This document shows positions 46,577-57,010 of a stretch of DNA of 64,000 nt, piece by piece. The translations under genes were made by a program, and so were the position numbers. The stretch covers positions 248,001-312,000 of the forward strand of contig KN832875.1 in the NCBI GenBank assembly GCA_000827325.1, in the 5' to 3' direction. The stretch is from Oidiodendron maius Zn. Taxonomy: Eukaryota; Ascomycota; Leotiomycetes; Myxotrichaceae. Below the pieces are notes generated by a model. The model did no database searches. It saw nothing but the letters and a program-made list of their open reading frames with translations, and was not told where the DNA came from. The stretch's first letter is position 1. Every line of letters starts with the position of its first letter.

Positions 46577-47233
46577 TTAAACATAACTGCCGCTCCTCCT
46601 GGAGTGCGTACTCCGGTGGCTACGGTGGCTGCCGCTCCGCCTGTGGCCGTGCCTCGAGTAGTGCGTCTCCTCCACAACGACCTCCTTTTGGTTCTTCTTC
46701 TTCCTGCCTATCAAGAATGCAAAGAAGGCTGTTATCAAGAAAAGTATGCAATTCATAATCCCCAGTGCGAAGCTCGCCTTCAGAAGCCCGCACGTCTTCC
46801 CCGGGCTAACAGAATCTGTACCGGTTGCTGTCGGAAAAGAGATGTTCCAGAAGGCATCGGCAGTTGCGTCGCCGCAAGACTGGTGACCGATAAAGCGCAG
46901 TTGATATACAGCGCCGATCAGCGAGCCAATGAAGCACAGGTCGATGAAGGCGACGAATCGGGCGTTGGTGTGCGAGCGGTGGTAGGAGAACAATGTGTAG
47001 ATAGTCCAACCAGCCCCTAGCACAGATACAATAAAGAGCACAAGGATGTATGTGGGTGTAAGGGCGTTATTTCTAATGTACACATGGATCAAAGAAGCCA
47101 GCATACTGAAGATAGGAATCTGTAACGAGGGGCGGAAGTTAGCATCGCCTTTGATAGAAGGATAAAGGAAGGGACGTACGAGGGTCACGAATTCTACAAT
47201 ACGCCAGCAGGCGAAAAAGATCTCGAAAATCAT
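46577..47233 (-). CDS. MARVEL-domain four-helix membrane protein
   Basis: Exons 47233-47180 and 47119-46577 (60-nt intron) give 198 residues. The start MIFEIFFACWRIVEFVTL joins IPIFSMLASLIHVYI in frame. Four hydrophobic segments, at about residues 1-35, 45-65, 78-98 and 130-155, match a MARVEL-type topology. A loop holds HQSCGDATAD and KTCGLLKASF with two likely disulfide cysteines, and the tail is very basic, rich in His, Ser and Arg. Such proteins sit in the plasma membrane of fungi, some in eisosome regions; the role here is unknown. Confidence 0.82.
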   Translation of the reverse strand: MIFEIFFACWRIVEFVTLVRPFLYPSIKGDANFRPSLQIPIFSMLASLIHVYIRNNALTPTYILVLFIVSVLGAGWTIYTLFSYHRSHTNARFVAFIDLCFIGSLIGAVYQLRFIGHQSCGDATADAFWNISFPTATGTDSVSPGKTCGLLKASFALGIMNCILFLITAFFAFLIGRKKKNQKEVVVEETHYSRHGHRRSGSHRSHRSTHSRRSGSYV

Positions 47234-48064
47234 AGTGAGGAATTGTATGGGAATCTAAAGGTCGTGAATGAATGAAGAAAAGTGCGGACGTTCGGACGTT
47301 GCACGAATTGAGCAGACGGTTTAAGCAACTGGCTATCGGATAAGGACGAGGCCGCGAGGCTGAACTCGATGGATAGGCTTGTAGCGGGAGCCGTGGGTGA
47401 GAACCTGACACTCAGGCGACGCCGATGAGAAATTTGTCTTCTCAGCTGATTCCGGACCTCGAGGTGCAGAGAAAGAAGGAAGAATGAAGACGATCAAGGA
47501 TGGGCTGCAGCATTTCGTGTTCTCGTGGCCGAAATAAAAGTGAGGGGTTGGAGGGGAGGCTGGTGGATTAATAATATATTAGTCATATATATATATTGCT
47601 GTGCCGTATTGCAGGACCCGGTCAACAATTTTGGAGGCGATGGAAACGAGCCAGTATTGGAAATTCGATGGCAAAGGAGAGCTCTGCATCATTTCAAGTA
47701 TGACAAGAATAATACAACGAAATGAGCTTCTAGGCGTGGTAACTCCGTCCCAGCCACTAAAGTACTCTTCTGAAGATGTATAGCTACCCATACCCGACAA
47801 TTTGCTAACCGCACGGACACGCCAGATATCACATGCGACAGCTTCCCACCTCACGAAATACTTGACAGGAGCGATCGAGCGATAGAGAGCTCATCGCGAC
47901 GCCCTGGGGCACCTGCAGAGCCTCGCTCCCCCTTGTTCAGGTTTAGAATCTCAATATTCTGCACGCAAAATAGGCGCAGAGCTTGTACGGCTCTGCTTTG
48001 ATGATTTTTATTTCAGCCACGATATTTGAAGACCTCAAGTATCTTGTACTCTCGCTTCTCCACA
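47234..48064. other. Divergent promoter region
   Basis: Upstream regions of the MARVEL gene and the acyltransferase gene. TATATATATATT lies at about 47585-47596. No gene seen. Confidence 0.5.
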
Positions 48065-49138
48065 ATGGAGAAATACTCACAATTTCGTGACAGAGGTGGG
48101 ACCTACCCATATACCCCTAGCAGCTCTAGATCCATGGCTAACCCATCGACTTCAGGATCCGGGATCGCCCCGTTCTTCCCAGTCAAGTCTGAGCCCTCCG
48201 GAGTCTACATCATCCTACATATCTTCCTATTCTTCTTCAAATTGCCGTTTTTCGCCACAGTTTCCATAACATACTTCCTCATCCTCCAATGGTTCCCACT
48301 CGGTTCACTGTTCAAGAAGGCCATCCTTTGGATGATATTAGGGATCCCTGGGGTGTGGTGGATTGATCTACAAATTGATGGAGTAAAGAAGGGTTCTTTG
48401 GCGAAGAAACACGAAGGTCGCGTGCCTGAACCTTCTGACATTATCGCCTCATCCTTTACTTCGCCGCTAGATTCTCTGTATCTCGCAGCGATATTCGATC
48501 CCATCTTCACAGCGTCATATCCTCACACTCGTCAGGTGGAATGTATCTCCCTCTTCAGTGCTATATTCCGCGCATTGTCGCAGCCAAAGGAATATCCGCC
48601 GAAAGATGCGAAGTTGACGAATTTGAGGACTCTACTTGCACAGAACCCACAGCGAATTATTGTGGTATTCCCCGAGTGCACGACTACGAACGGGAAAGGT
48701 ATCCTACCGTTTAGCCCAAGTCTCACTACGAGCCCTTCCAAAACCAGGATCTTCCCCATCAGCCTCCGCTACTCACCCGCTGATATCACAACGCCGGTTC
48801 CGGGGGGGTACATCACGTTCCTTTGGAACCTGCTGTCTCACCCAACGCATTTAATCCGTGTGCGTATCGCCGAAGCTGTCCACAATACCGCAGATAATGC
48901 AGAAACTTTTGAAGACAAGGATATATACTTGGCAAATATCCTAGATAACGTAGTACATGGTGCAACTACGACGAGCGGGGCCGATGCACCATCGAGCATG
49001 AGCAGAAATATATCTGCTGAAGAAAGGAAGACATTAGACAAAGTTGGCGAAGCCCTCGCACGACTTGGGAGGGTGAAAAGAGTAGGACTGACTACTCGGG
49101 ATAAAGTGGACCTTATAGAAGCATTCTCTACGTCGTGA
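48065..49138 (+). CDS. loa1: LOA1/VPS66-like lysophosphatidic acid acyltransferase
   Basis: Single-exon gene; from the ATG at 48065 it gives 357 residues. A hydrophobic region at residues 46-105 anchors it in the membrane. The acyltransferase region has ASSFTSPLDSLYLAAIFDPI, then RIIVVFPECTTTNGKGILPF, then IFPISLRY. The FPExTxxNGKGIL block matches the yeast Loa1 (Vps66) family, which uses oleoyl-CoA on lysophosphatidic acid and affects lipid droplets. At the place of the usual H(X4)D catalytic motif the sequence reads F131-T-S-P-L-D136, so the His is absent. An upstream ATG at 48026 is in frame but adds only a Ser-rich stub. Confidence 0.85.
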   Translation: MEKYSQFRDRGGTYPYTPSSSRSMANPSTSGSGIAPFFPVKSEPSGVYIILHIFLFFFKLPFFATVSITYFLILQWFPLGSLFKKAILWMILGIPGVWWIDLQIDGVKKGSLAKKHEGRVPEPSDIIASSFTSPLDSLYLAAIFDPIFTASYPHTRQVECISLFSAIFRALSQPKEYPPKDAKLTNLRTLLAQNPQRIIVVFPECTTTNGKGILPFSPSLTTSPSKTRIFPISLRYSPADITTPVPGGYITFLWNLLSHPTHLIRVRIAEAVHNTADNAETFEDKDIYLANILDNVVHGATTTSGADAPSSMSRNISAEERKTLDKVGEALARLGRVKRVGLTTRDKVDLIEAFSTS

Positions 49139-49441
49139 AGGCTGGTCCTTTAGAGCCATGATGGGGGCAAATTGTAACGGTACACCTTTGCACAGTATGC
49201 TCTTAGGCACTACTTACATTAGATAGATCTGTCGACAAGACAATAATAGCGTTCTTTTCCAGTTCAGCGGTGCGTTTCTCTTTAAACTGCATCATTTTCA
49301 GAACGGGCTTGAGATATTTTTGGTACCAAGCCAAGAATTAGGATGACAATTTCATTATAGTCGGCTCAAGGTTGCCGTTGTAATAGACGTTTAGGTCACA
49401 TGACGGCTTGAGTAGGCCTGCTGGCTAAGATATTATGGAGA
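49139..49441. other. Convergent intergenic region
   Basis: Short 3' flanks of the acyltransferase and IPK1 genes; nothing else seen. Confidence 0.5.
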
Positions 49442-50704
49442 TTATCTATTGTTTATCTGGGTTTGCGGACTTCTGTTTTGAGCTTTGCCTCTGCTCAGTT
49501 GACATACCAACAGCTGGCGAATCTCCTCGCTCTCCAATCCTTCATACCAGCCCTCATCAATTAGTTCTATTTCCGAACGTCGCCAATATTCCCTTTTCTC
49601 CCTACTCTTCAAATCCAGGTCTCCAAGTCGTGCCTCGACTTCCCCGCTAGTCCCATCCAAAGGTAATTTCACGAAAACGGTACAATCTCGCAGCGTCATG
49701 GCCGCTAGGAAGTTTTCGTCGTCAACATCTCCTTCTAGCACTCCTTTGCGATCTAGTTCCTTCTGATAGAAACGAAGCTGCTTAAGAAGCGTGTTGGTTT
49801 CTAGCCAGTTTGTGAAGTGCCCGACTCTAATTGGACTTCTATTTAGTGACAAGAGCTGGGAAGATACGAGTCTTAGATCGGCTAACGATTCAGAGACAAG
49901 ATCTAAGGGACACCACAGAGCTAATAGCGGCTCGCCGTCGCGAGACCTTTTGGCGTTGACGCGAGCTACATGTGCGCACTGACGACACCGTTTTGAGTTC
50001 ACTGGTGCTGAGAGAGATTGGACGAGCCATTTCGGCTTGAATTCAATAACGCTCGTACCACTCCTTGTACCTATTACCATTAACCTTGATGTTCCTACCG
50101 TGTGAAGATAATCTTACCATGCGTCATGTCCGTGATCAATAACCCATAGTTGTCTTGGGCCAGGTAGACTCCTTGGCGAGACTTGGGCCGACGATCTAAA
50201 GAAAGCGTGGAGTATTTCATGGGACGGGGATGCAACTCCCAATGGCGCAGTTCCACATTTAATCTTGTGATTAGGCCAGCGGGCTGAAGTTTGATCAGTG
50301 ACTGCCCGACGATTTGATCTGGGCGAAAGAGGGGCGCAATGAGGCGTAGCCAGGCAGCATGGCTAACTGCGCATGGAAGGGTGGTGGGGAGATCTTTGCG
50401 TACGCGGAGAAGTTTATCTATAGAGAAGGTCAGCATTGATGCTTCTTCCTCTTAAGAAAGCGCATCGAGACTGGAAAGGGCAGTAGTAATGCCGCGCCCC
50501 AAACGTACTTTCAAATGGGTCTGGCAGTGGTGTTATTATAGAGGCAACATTCGAATTTTGAGATACCTCCATCTGGCCTTGTACTACGCCCTTTGGAGGG
50601 GCTGCGGCCCCAGCAGAGATCTTGTACACTATGTTTGCGGCGCCTTCTGCAAGATAAAAATAGGTCGTATTGTCCGGGAGGGCGAGATGGTCACCAGGAC
50701 TCAT
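49442..50704 (-). CDS. ipk1: Inositol-pentakisphosphate 2-kinase
   Basis: It phosphorylates InsP5 at position 2 to make phytate (InsP6), needed for mRNA export and as a precursor of pyrophosphates. Exons 50704-50509, 50417-50118 and 50070-49442 (introns 91 and 47 nt) give 374 residues. Signatures are YFYLAEGAANIVYKI near the N-terminus, PKSRQGVYLAQDNYGLLITD in the middle, EFKPKWLVQSLSAP and the metal-type RCRQCAHV. The C-terminal part has LRDCTVFVKLPL and a helix-rich end. Another in-frame ATG lies at 50722. The gene is divergent from ATG101 with 520 bases between starts. Confidence 0.92.
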
Positions 50705-51224
50705 CGTCGCACAGAGTACCATGATGATACTTGTATAGTTGCTCCCAGAAATATCCTACACATGCCCCTGAGCCAGTAAGGGAGGTGTCATTAATTGGCA
50801 AATGACGATGGAGTGCGCACTTGTGGTGCGCGCCGCTCCGGTCCAGTGGGGTAACGTGCAGGTCACGTGTGAATGCCTTAAATCAGCCTGCCCTTTCCTT
50901 AAGATACGGGTATAAGGTGCTTTGAGCAGGTAGCCGTGCGTGTAGCCATGCAAATTACTTCCCCTCAAACGCAGTGGTCATGAACCACTATGGCGCCGGC
51001 TTGCGCGACGGTCTCCTTCTCCTCAGGATCAGTCGTCGGCCGAGAAATGATGTCAGTGCTGGGCTGACAAGATGTGGCTGGTACCATTGATTACGCACAC
51101 ACGGCTAAACCCGATTACCATCTTTTACCCCTCCACGCTGCCCACAAACCTCCGAAAAGGACGTATTGCGACCTGGCTAGTCCGTCCAACTCCACGTCGC
51201 AGGATTCCTTCCACGCTCGCGACG
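50705..51224. promoter_or_regulatory. Divergent promoter of ipk1 and atg101
   Basis: 520 bases between the starts of two divergent genes. CACGTG at about 50864 sits near the middle. No open frame with coding character is seen. The region could drive both genes; co-regulation is inference. Confidence 0.55.
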
Positions 51225-51945
51225 ATGGACCAGCGCCGCGCCCCAGAGTACATTATCGAGGTGTTCGCGTCTCCCGAGTTCGTGAAAGACGTCGTCAGAG
51301 GTAGCGTTTGACCCGCCATTATCAGCTCGACCTCCCTCCTTGGCGAGATATGCTCACTCTATAAGCGCAGGGATATTGCACACCATCTTCTTCCACCGAT
51401 TCTTCCCCTCGATCCGGCCGCGGACGCGCGACATCCTGGGCCTGACGCTGCCCTTCGTCGAGGATGTCGAGCTGGAGACCCTAATCGACCAGCGTACGGC
51501 CACGCTGGCGCGACAGTTAGACTCGAGTTCGGATGTGGGCGCGCGGAATAGCGGGGTGAGGGGCCTGATGGCCGTCCAATTCTTCGAGAGGAGGAGGCAG
51601 AAGGCGTGGTTTACGAAGGCGGAGGAAGAGGTGTGCTGGGAGCAATGGACGCTGGACGTCACGCTGGCGACCCCACGGACCGAGAGTGGTATGAAGGAGC
51701 TGAGACGGCTCGCACCCCTCTCGTTTGAAATTGCAGCTGCTAATGCACCCCATTTAGAGAGAGCGAAAGTTAGAAAGGCCATGGAGGCCATGTTACTGAA
51801 AGCCGCTATGAAGATCGTGACGACTGTAAATAGAGAGAAAGACCACATACCACCAATCACCACCAGCGAGTCAAATCCCTTTCCGTACCAGATTGTAATA
51901 AATCCGAAGGCGGATGGATGGGGGACGCGCATAGGCCTGTTCTGA
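51225..51945 (+). CDS. atg101: Autophagy-related protein 101
   Basis: Atg101 is a HORMA-fold subunit that pairs with Atg13 in the Atg1/ULK kinase complex of fungi lacking Atg29/Atg31. Exons 51225-51300 and 51371-51945 give 216 residues, the usual length. The start MDQRRAPEYIIEVFASPEFV runs into KDVVRGILHTIFFHRFFPSI across the intron. WTLDVTLATPR and FPYQIVINPKADGWGTRIGLF at the C-terminus are family hallmarks, with the exposed VCWEQW segment. Presence of Atg101 suggests a mammal-like initiation complex in this fungus. Confidence 0.93.
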
Positions 51946-52711
51946 GGGCGCGAGGAGTATATGTTTATAGAGTTCAAGGCGGGAAAATAGAGTGTGGTAA
52001 TACCGACGAAGAAATGTATTTTGTTGGTCATCTTCGCCGTCTCGCCATACAATCGCTTCTGCAGAGGCTTCCTAGTCTGTGTATTACACTCTTTGAACCA
52101 AAATCTTCTAAATTCTCTTTCCAAATACTGCTTCCGATAAGTATCAAACCAGAAGGTATATGCCCAAGTTCAAAAATACTACAGTTGAACTTCTGCATAC
52201 TAAAGTGTCGCCTCAGTGTTTGCTGTAGAGTACTTCCAATGTGCCATTTTCGTTACCTCATCCCGTCTTAATTCCTATTTACAGTATTTTCTCTGCTAGT
52301 AACTCTTTTGAGTTATATGCCTTCGCGCTGCCTCTGAAAGTCTCTTATGACTCTAAGAGATAGCTTCACGTTTCAGCTTCTTGGTTAGAGCATAGTTCTG
52401 CCAGCTAATGCTATTTCACAATGCTCGGATTATTATCCCTAGCAGTATATATATGTGCCCGCAAGGGACAATGTTTGCATGCTAAAACTCAGGATTGATT
52501 TAGCTACAGAACTCGATATCACAGGCAAGACGTAATATGGTGCTAAGATGTTATGTTTATTCTTCTCTATTAACATGAATATGCAGTAATTCTGTTGTGT
52601 TATCCCCCCTCCCTAATGCTATGTCATCAAGTTTTTTCGCGATACGCCCAACGCCAACCTTAAAATGTAAAATCGTTCACCCATGTCTCAGGGCAGGTCA
52701 GGCGTAATTTA
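51946..52711. other. Convergent, AT-rich intergenic region
   Basis: 3' flanks of atg101 and the PAPS reductase gene, AT-rich from 52200 to 52640. No gene seen. Confidence 0.5.
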
Positions 52712-53617
52712 CTATACCGAGATTCCCTCGTTTCCGTTAAGGTTAACATTCTCCAGCGCTGCTGCAAGCCTCTCCTGCTCTAACAGGAACTGAGCATACT
52801 TGCTCCTCTTATTGTGGATGCCACACTCTGTCTTGGCCTGGCCCTTCCACCGACCGGCCCTCTCGTCCTCGCCCTCTTTCACGGGCTCCGTCGAGTGCCA
52901 ATCGCCGACGCTCTTGTAGCCCTTGTTCAGCAGCTCATTGTATGGGACGTTATTCTCATTGATATAATCTTGCACCTGTTGGAAGCTCCATCCCGCTAAC
53001 GGGTTGATCTTGACAAGACCCGCATCGTCGACCTCGATGATCTCTAGGCTCTCACGTTTGGCACCTTGCGACCGACGACGGCCTGTCAGAACAGCGGCGA
53101 CGGATAGGTCCGAGTACGCCCGCTGAGCGGGCTCGACCTTGGCTACCCAGTCGTACAGGTCGGCGTTGGTCTTCCACAGCTCCTTGCCATGCCTTGCTTC
53201 GAACTCGGCAGTGGTAGAGACACCCTCAGGCTTGTAGATGTACAGGTTCACATTAGGATATCTAGCCTTGGCCTTCTCGACGAGGTCCATCGTCTCCTGG
53301 AAGTGGTACAAGGTGTCGAGGAAGATAGCGTCAATCGATGGGGCGGATGGAGTCTCTGCCTGGAGCTTCGAGAGCATGTCGAGAGTGACGAGGCCGGAAA
53401 GGCCAAAGGCGGTGGTCTGGTAGAGATTGGGGAAAGCGATCTTGCACCAGCGGAGGATGTCCATGGGGGAGAGGTTGTTGAGGGTGCTATTAAGGAACTT
53501 TAGGTGCTCCTTGGTGAGGACGACCTGGGGGAGCGTGCCGGTCGAGGACGAGGATGATGCGCCTGAGGCATAGCCAGACTCCAGACTGGAGGGGGATGAC
53601 TGGTGATGAAGCCCCAT
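52712..53617 (-). CDS. sA: Phosphoadenosine phosphosulfate (PAPS) reductase
   Basis: It reduces PAPS to sulfite with thioredoxin in the sulfate-assimilation pathway (yeast MET16, Aspergillus sA). The intronless gene encodes 301 residues. Motifs are TAFGLSGLVTLDMLSKL near the PAPS-binding site, DAIFLDTLYHFQETMDLVEK, VLTGRRRSQGAKRESL, VKINPLAGWSFQQVQDYINE and the C-terminal catalytic-Cys motif KTECGIHNKRS. No extra cysteine pairs are present near it, so it is the PAPS type without an iron-sulfur cluster. The first 30 residues are Ser/Gly-rich and probably disordered. Cytosolic. Confidence 0.95.
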   Translation of the reverse strand: MGLHHQSSPSSLESGYASGASSSSSTGTLPQVVLTKEHLKFLNSTLNNLSPMDILRWCKIAFPNLYQTTAFGLSGLVTLDMLSKLQAETPSAPSIDAIFLDTLYHFQETMDLVEKAKARYPNVNLYIYKPEGVSTTAEFEARHGKELWKTNADLYDWVAKVEPAQRAYSDLSVAAVLTGRRRSQGAKRESLEIIEVDDAGLVKINPLAGWSFQQVQDYINENNVPYNELLNKGYKSVGDWHSTEPVKEGEDERAGRWKGQAKTECGIHNKRSKYAQFLLEQERLAAALENVNLNGNEGISV

Positions 53618-54507
53618 TGTGTTCTATTCTATCTGGAAAGTTGGGGAAGAAGGAAGACGATCTCGGACGAGGGGCGGGGCGGGTGTTATGTGCCGGTGGA
53701 GGAGTCTTTGGTGGGAGGATGGCCCCGATGGCGTGCTGGGGATAAATTGGCCTCGGCGTCTGGATATATGGGTCTGGATCTGGGTGTCTGCGAACGGGTA
53801 TCAGGCGCTGGGAATAAATTGAGGGTGCACCCGATTCACATACCAGGACAAGAGAGAAAGGCGAGCGCGACGCCGCGCCCTTTTGAATGCCCCGAGTCCC
53901 CCATCTCGAGATTACCAATCCCATGCTCCTCGTCCATCAGCTCTGACGTTCGTCCTCGGGCCATTCTGCGCTCTCCAGCTGTGATTTCATTTGTGTGGTG
54001 GGGAGCCTCTACCGACATCGAGGAATTGCGTGCTCGCCGCTAGTGGAAAAAAATGTCTGCGCCTGATTATAAATACTCATACCTGAGGCTGCAAAAATTC
54101 CCCTCTATGTGCCTGAGGTTCCTGCATATGACATGGTCGCGATCGCCCGGCCAATGCGTGACATCGGTGGGGATGTGATCGTCGACATACCGATGGACGC
54201 ACAAGAGTGTGTCTATGCCTATCTTGCTCTGGGTATGTGATCCAACAAGACGCTACGCATTCCATCGTGGTTGCGCATTCGGCATGCCTTCGGTCCTCTG
54301 ATGATGCTCGACACAAGGTTGGATTGGGCGGCCATTGCCCCGCTGTACGGTTGAAGAGGTGACGAGAAAAGTTTTTCCCTTCTTTAATTTTTCGAGGTTT
54401 GCTGGTCCAGGGTCATTAAAAGCTACAGATAAGGGACGCCCACGTACTGCTAGGACAGGAGAGGCCCTTCATTTCCAACATCGCTGCCGAGGTAGGTATT
54501 CTCCACT
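53618..54507. other. Divergent promoter region
   Basis: Upstream regions of the PAPS reductase and SET-protein genes. I looked for the palindromic MetR target ATGRYRYCAT and did not see a good copy. No gene seen. Confidence 0.5.
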
Positions 54508-56160
54508 ATGGATGGCGACCAGGGCCAACAAACTGCGCTTCTAAAGAAAAGGTTCGTGGTGACTGAGGCACTGCTACAAGTTCCATACGACCCGATCGCA
54601 TATCTCGAACGCGCCTCGGTCCACGCCAATCTGGGGTACCCAGATCTTGCAGCTGGAGATGCCTATCGAGCCCTCCTTTTGACTGACGAGATCAACAATG
54701 AAGGCTTCGAATATCATGAGCAAGCATTGGAGGCTCTGCGATCACGCTGCAAAGGCGGTGTTCCGGTCATCCTTCTCTCTCAGAACCCGGGACATCTCGA
54801 ATCCTCCGGTGGCGTGGAACGGACTGCTGAGTCCGTCGATGAGGACAGGCACCTGTTCGAAGTAAACCGTACAACCTCAATACATTGCTACCAGAGACTA
54901 GCCGCAAGCTTGCTACTTTGCGGATGTCTGAAAAGTGCTCATGATTTCTGCTCGCGAGGACTGGCCGCTTCGCCAGACAACACAGAACTGCTGACCACTC
55001 AAGAACACATCCATGTCGTGGCAAGGAAGAGGCTGAGAGGTGACGATGTGGATATGAATGACTTGCCCGACCAAGGGTTGGTACGGCGCGAGATCTATCC
55101 ATGGAATGAGCACGAGCCCAATCGATTCTCACATGAGACAATCGATTTCCTGAACGCTGAGCTGGTGAAGGTTGCGCCTAAATGTGAAGTAAAGATTGCT
55201 GAACTGCCAACCCTCATCGAAGGTCTCACTTCCACGGAAAGTCATGATATGGCCACAAATAAGCAATTAGGGCTGTTTGCAAAAGAAGACGTGGACCCGG
55301 GGGAGACTCTTCTCGATGAATATTCTATTCTCACAGTCAACAATCGCCTAAAAGAATCATTATGTGACGCGTGCAGCACCGAGCTCCCAAACTTAGGACC
55401 CGGAAGTTCTGTCGTAGGGTGTCCAGACTGCGAGGATACTATGTTTTGCGATAAGGAATGCCTAGCTAGGGCGGAGTCATATCACCCTGCCGTGTGCGAC
55501 AAAGACGTCGATACGATTGCCAAGGACCCAGATCCAAAGGAAACTCCTAATGCTCTTTACCTTCTCCTCCTCGCTCGTGCATTGGCTATGGCTCAAACCC
55601 AACAGTGCCATCCTCTTGAACTGCAGGAGATAAAATACATCTGGGGCGACTTCGTACAAGGTACTCCAAGTACCGTGTCCCTATCACCTCTTGCCCCTTC
55701 GCCGCCCATCTGGACCCTGCCATTCTCCTTCGCTTCGAATATCGCAGGGCCATTGCATATTCTCGAGAAAATGGACGTTGATATCTTCGATTCCCTCGCT
55801 GAAAACGACCTCTGGATATTCAATACCCTGTATGGCAAGTTCCGGGGTACGGCATCGGCGAGAGTGAATAAGAGAGATGGGCGGGTGGAGGTCGCCGCCG
55901 TCCATCCCTTGTGGTGCCTAGCAAACCATTCCTGCGATCCGAATGTCCGGTGGGAGTGGGGAGGGCAGATGAGGTTCTGGTGTCGCGAGAAGAGGATCGA
56001 CGAGGCCCTTGGAGGCATTCAAAAAGGCGAAGAGGTCTTGAGCCATTATTGTGACATCGAGCTGAGTGTCAAAGAGAGAAGAGAATGGGCCCAGGGCAGT
56101 TTAGGTGGCTGGTGCATGTGTGATAGATGTATAAAGGAGTCAGGAGAGGGAAGTGAGTAG
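54508..56160 (+). CDS. SET-domain protein with TPR and MYND-like zinc cluster
   Basis: Single exon, 550 residues. Residues 10-165 are helical with TPR-like periodicity (AYLERASVHANLGYPDLAAG; LLLCGCLKSAHDFCSRGLAA). The SET fold begins around residue 240 (NKQLGLFAKEDVDPGETLLD). It is interrupted by a Cys-rich zinc cluster at about 285-330 (SLCDACSTEL, GCPDCEDTMFCDKECL, HPAVC) and resumes with LANHSCDPNVRWEW, the NHSCxPN substrate and cofactor motif, and GEEVLSHYCDIEL. A post-SET CxCxxC lies in GWCMCDRC. The layout is that of SMYD/Set5-Set6-like fungal proteins; the target lysine is unknown, and it may act outside histones. Confidence 0.87.
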   Translation: MDGDQGQQTALLKKRFVVTEALLQVPYDPIAYLERASVHANLGYPDLAAGDAYRALLLTDEINNEGFEYHEQALEALRSRCKGGVPVILLSQNPGHLESSGGVERTAESVDEDRHLFEVNRTTSIHCYQRLAASLLLCGCLKSAHDFCSRGLAASPDNTELLTTQEHIHVVARKRLRGDDVDMNDLPDQGLVRREIYPWNEHEPNRFSHETIDFLNAELVKVAPKCEVKIAELPTLIEGLTSTESHDMATNKQLGLFAKEDVDPGETLLDEYSILTVNNRLKESLCDACSTELPNLGPGSSVVGCPDCEDTMFCDKECLARAESYHPAVCDKDVDTIAKDPDPKETPNALYLLLLARALAMAQTQQCHPLELQEIKYIWGDFVQGTPSTVSLSPLAPSPPIWTLPFSFASNIAGPLHILEKMDVDIFDSLAENDLWIFNTLYGKFRGTASARVNKRDGRVEVAAVHPLWCLANHSCDPNVRWEWGGQMRFWCREKRIDEALGGIQKGEEVLSHYCDIELSVKERREWAQGSLGGWCMCDRCIKESGEGSE

Positions 56161-56855
56161 GACATAAGGTGGGAGGGCAAGGAACAATAGTGTGATGGAT
56201 TTCGTGGGTGTTCAAGATATTAGAGATGGGGCCATACAAAAGGGTATTTAGAAGGGTTATTCAAATTAAAACCATACATTTCCTGCTCCTGTGACATACC
56301 AGTTTCCAAGACACTGCGAAAACTGGTTTGTGCTTGGATACAAGGCGCTCTTTAGAGACATTTTGTATCCTCAAGCCCATACAGGCCAGATCTTGGCGAA
56401 GTAAGTCTGAATTACCCGATCTGGAAGATCAGGTACCTTGGGATTACCTGTCAAGGATGCATTAACAGATAAACTAGAAGAAGAATAAATAAATATAGCT
56501 TTATATTATAAATCTATTAGACTGTCTGTTTGACAATTATTAGAAGCGACCTGAGTTTTGAGAATTAGTACGATTCCTATTAGGCTGGCCGGACCTTTTG
56601 AAACCTATTTACTTCCTATAAGCTGTACCATTGAGCATTACAAGTACTTATAGAAGATCCTTAATCCCTAGTTTATTATAAAGTCTAAAAATTAATATTC
56701 GCATGGCTGTCGCACAGTAGTAATTGTGTGAGTACTTTTCTACCCGAGGTACTGTAGATAACGAATATTCTAGCCGTTTCAGGAATATTAGTTATAACAT
56801 TCTAAATAAGGGTTTTCTCTTACAAGATACTCAATCGGAACAACCTTATCCCGAT
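56161..56855. other. AT-rich stretch before the tRNA gene
   Basis: No gene; strongly AT-rich from about 56440 to 56820. This zone just 5' of a tRNA gene may be decayed retroelement DNA, but no long terminal repeat ends or protein motifs are readable. Confidence 0.45.
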
Positions 56856-56999
56856 GACCTCGTGGCCTAATGGTTAAGGCGCCAGATTTCGGTCACGAAA
56901 TCAGAAATTCTCTGGAGATTGGGAGTTCGGTATGCGTTTAATAACGGCTTCGATTTTGACTCGTTTACTAATTCCTATAACAGAATCTTCCCGGGGTCG
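56856..56999 (+). tRNA. tRNA-Arg(TCG) with two insertions
   Basis: Folds as a full cloverleaf once two inserts are removed. The acceptor stem 56856-56862 pairs fully with 56992-56998 (one G-U). D stem is GCCT/AGGC. Anticodon stem 56882-56886 pairs with 56911-56915. Anticodon TCG at 56889-56891 reads Arg codons CGA and relatives. The T stem 56921-56925 pairs with 56987-56991. A 17-nt intron (56893-56909) lies after base 37, the normal eukaryotic place. A second insert of 54 nt (56930-56983) splits the T-loop after G57 (listed separately). The A box reads TGGCCTAATGG; the B box is interrupted. G73 is at 56999. Confidence 0.85.
56930..56983 (+). other. 54-nt spliceosomal-intron-like insert in the tRNA T-loop
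   Basis: Begins GTATGC, has a TACTAAT branch-like box at 56966-56972 and ends ACAG, with 11 bases between that box and the end, as in the window's mRNA introns. Removing it restores TTCGAAT followed by C61, a normal T-loop. No published example of such an intron in a nuclear tRNA is known to me; a defective gene is the alternative. Confidence 0.7.
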
Positions 57000-57010
57000 C
57001 TTCACATACC

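Noticed and set aside
51354-52124. 256-codon minus-strand open frame
   Set aside because: Antisense shadow of atg101, whose ends and motifs are certain.
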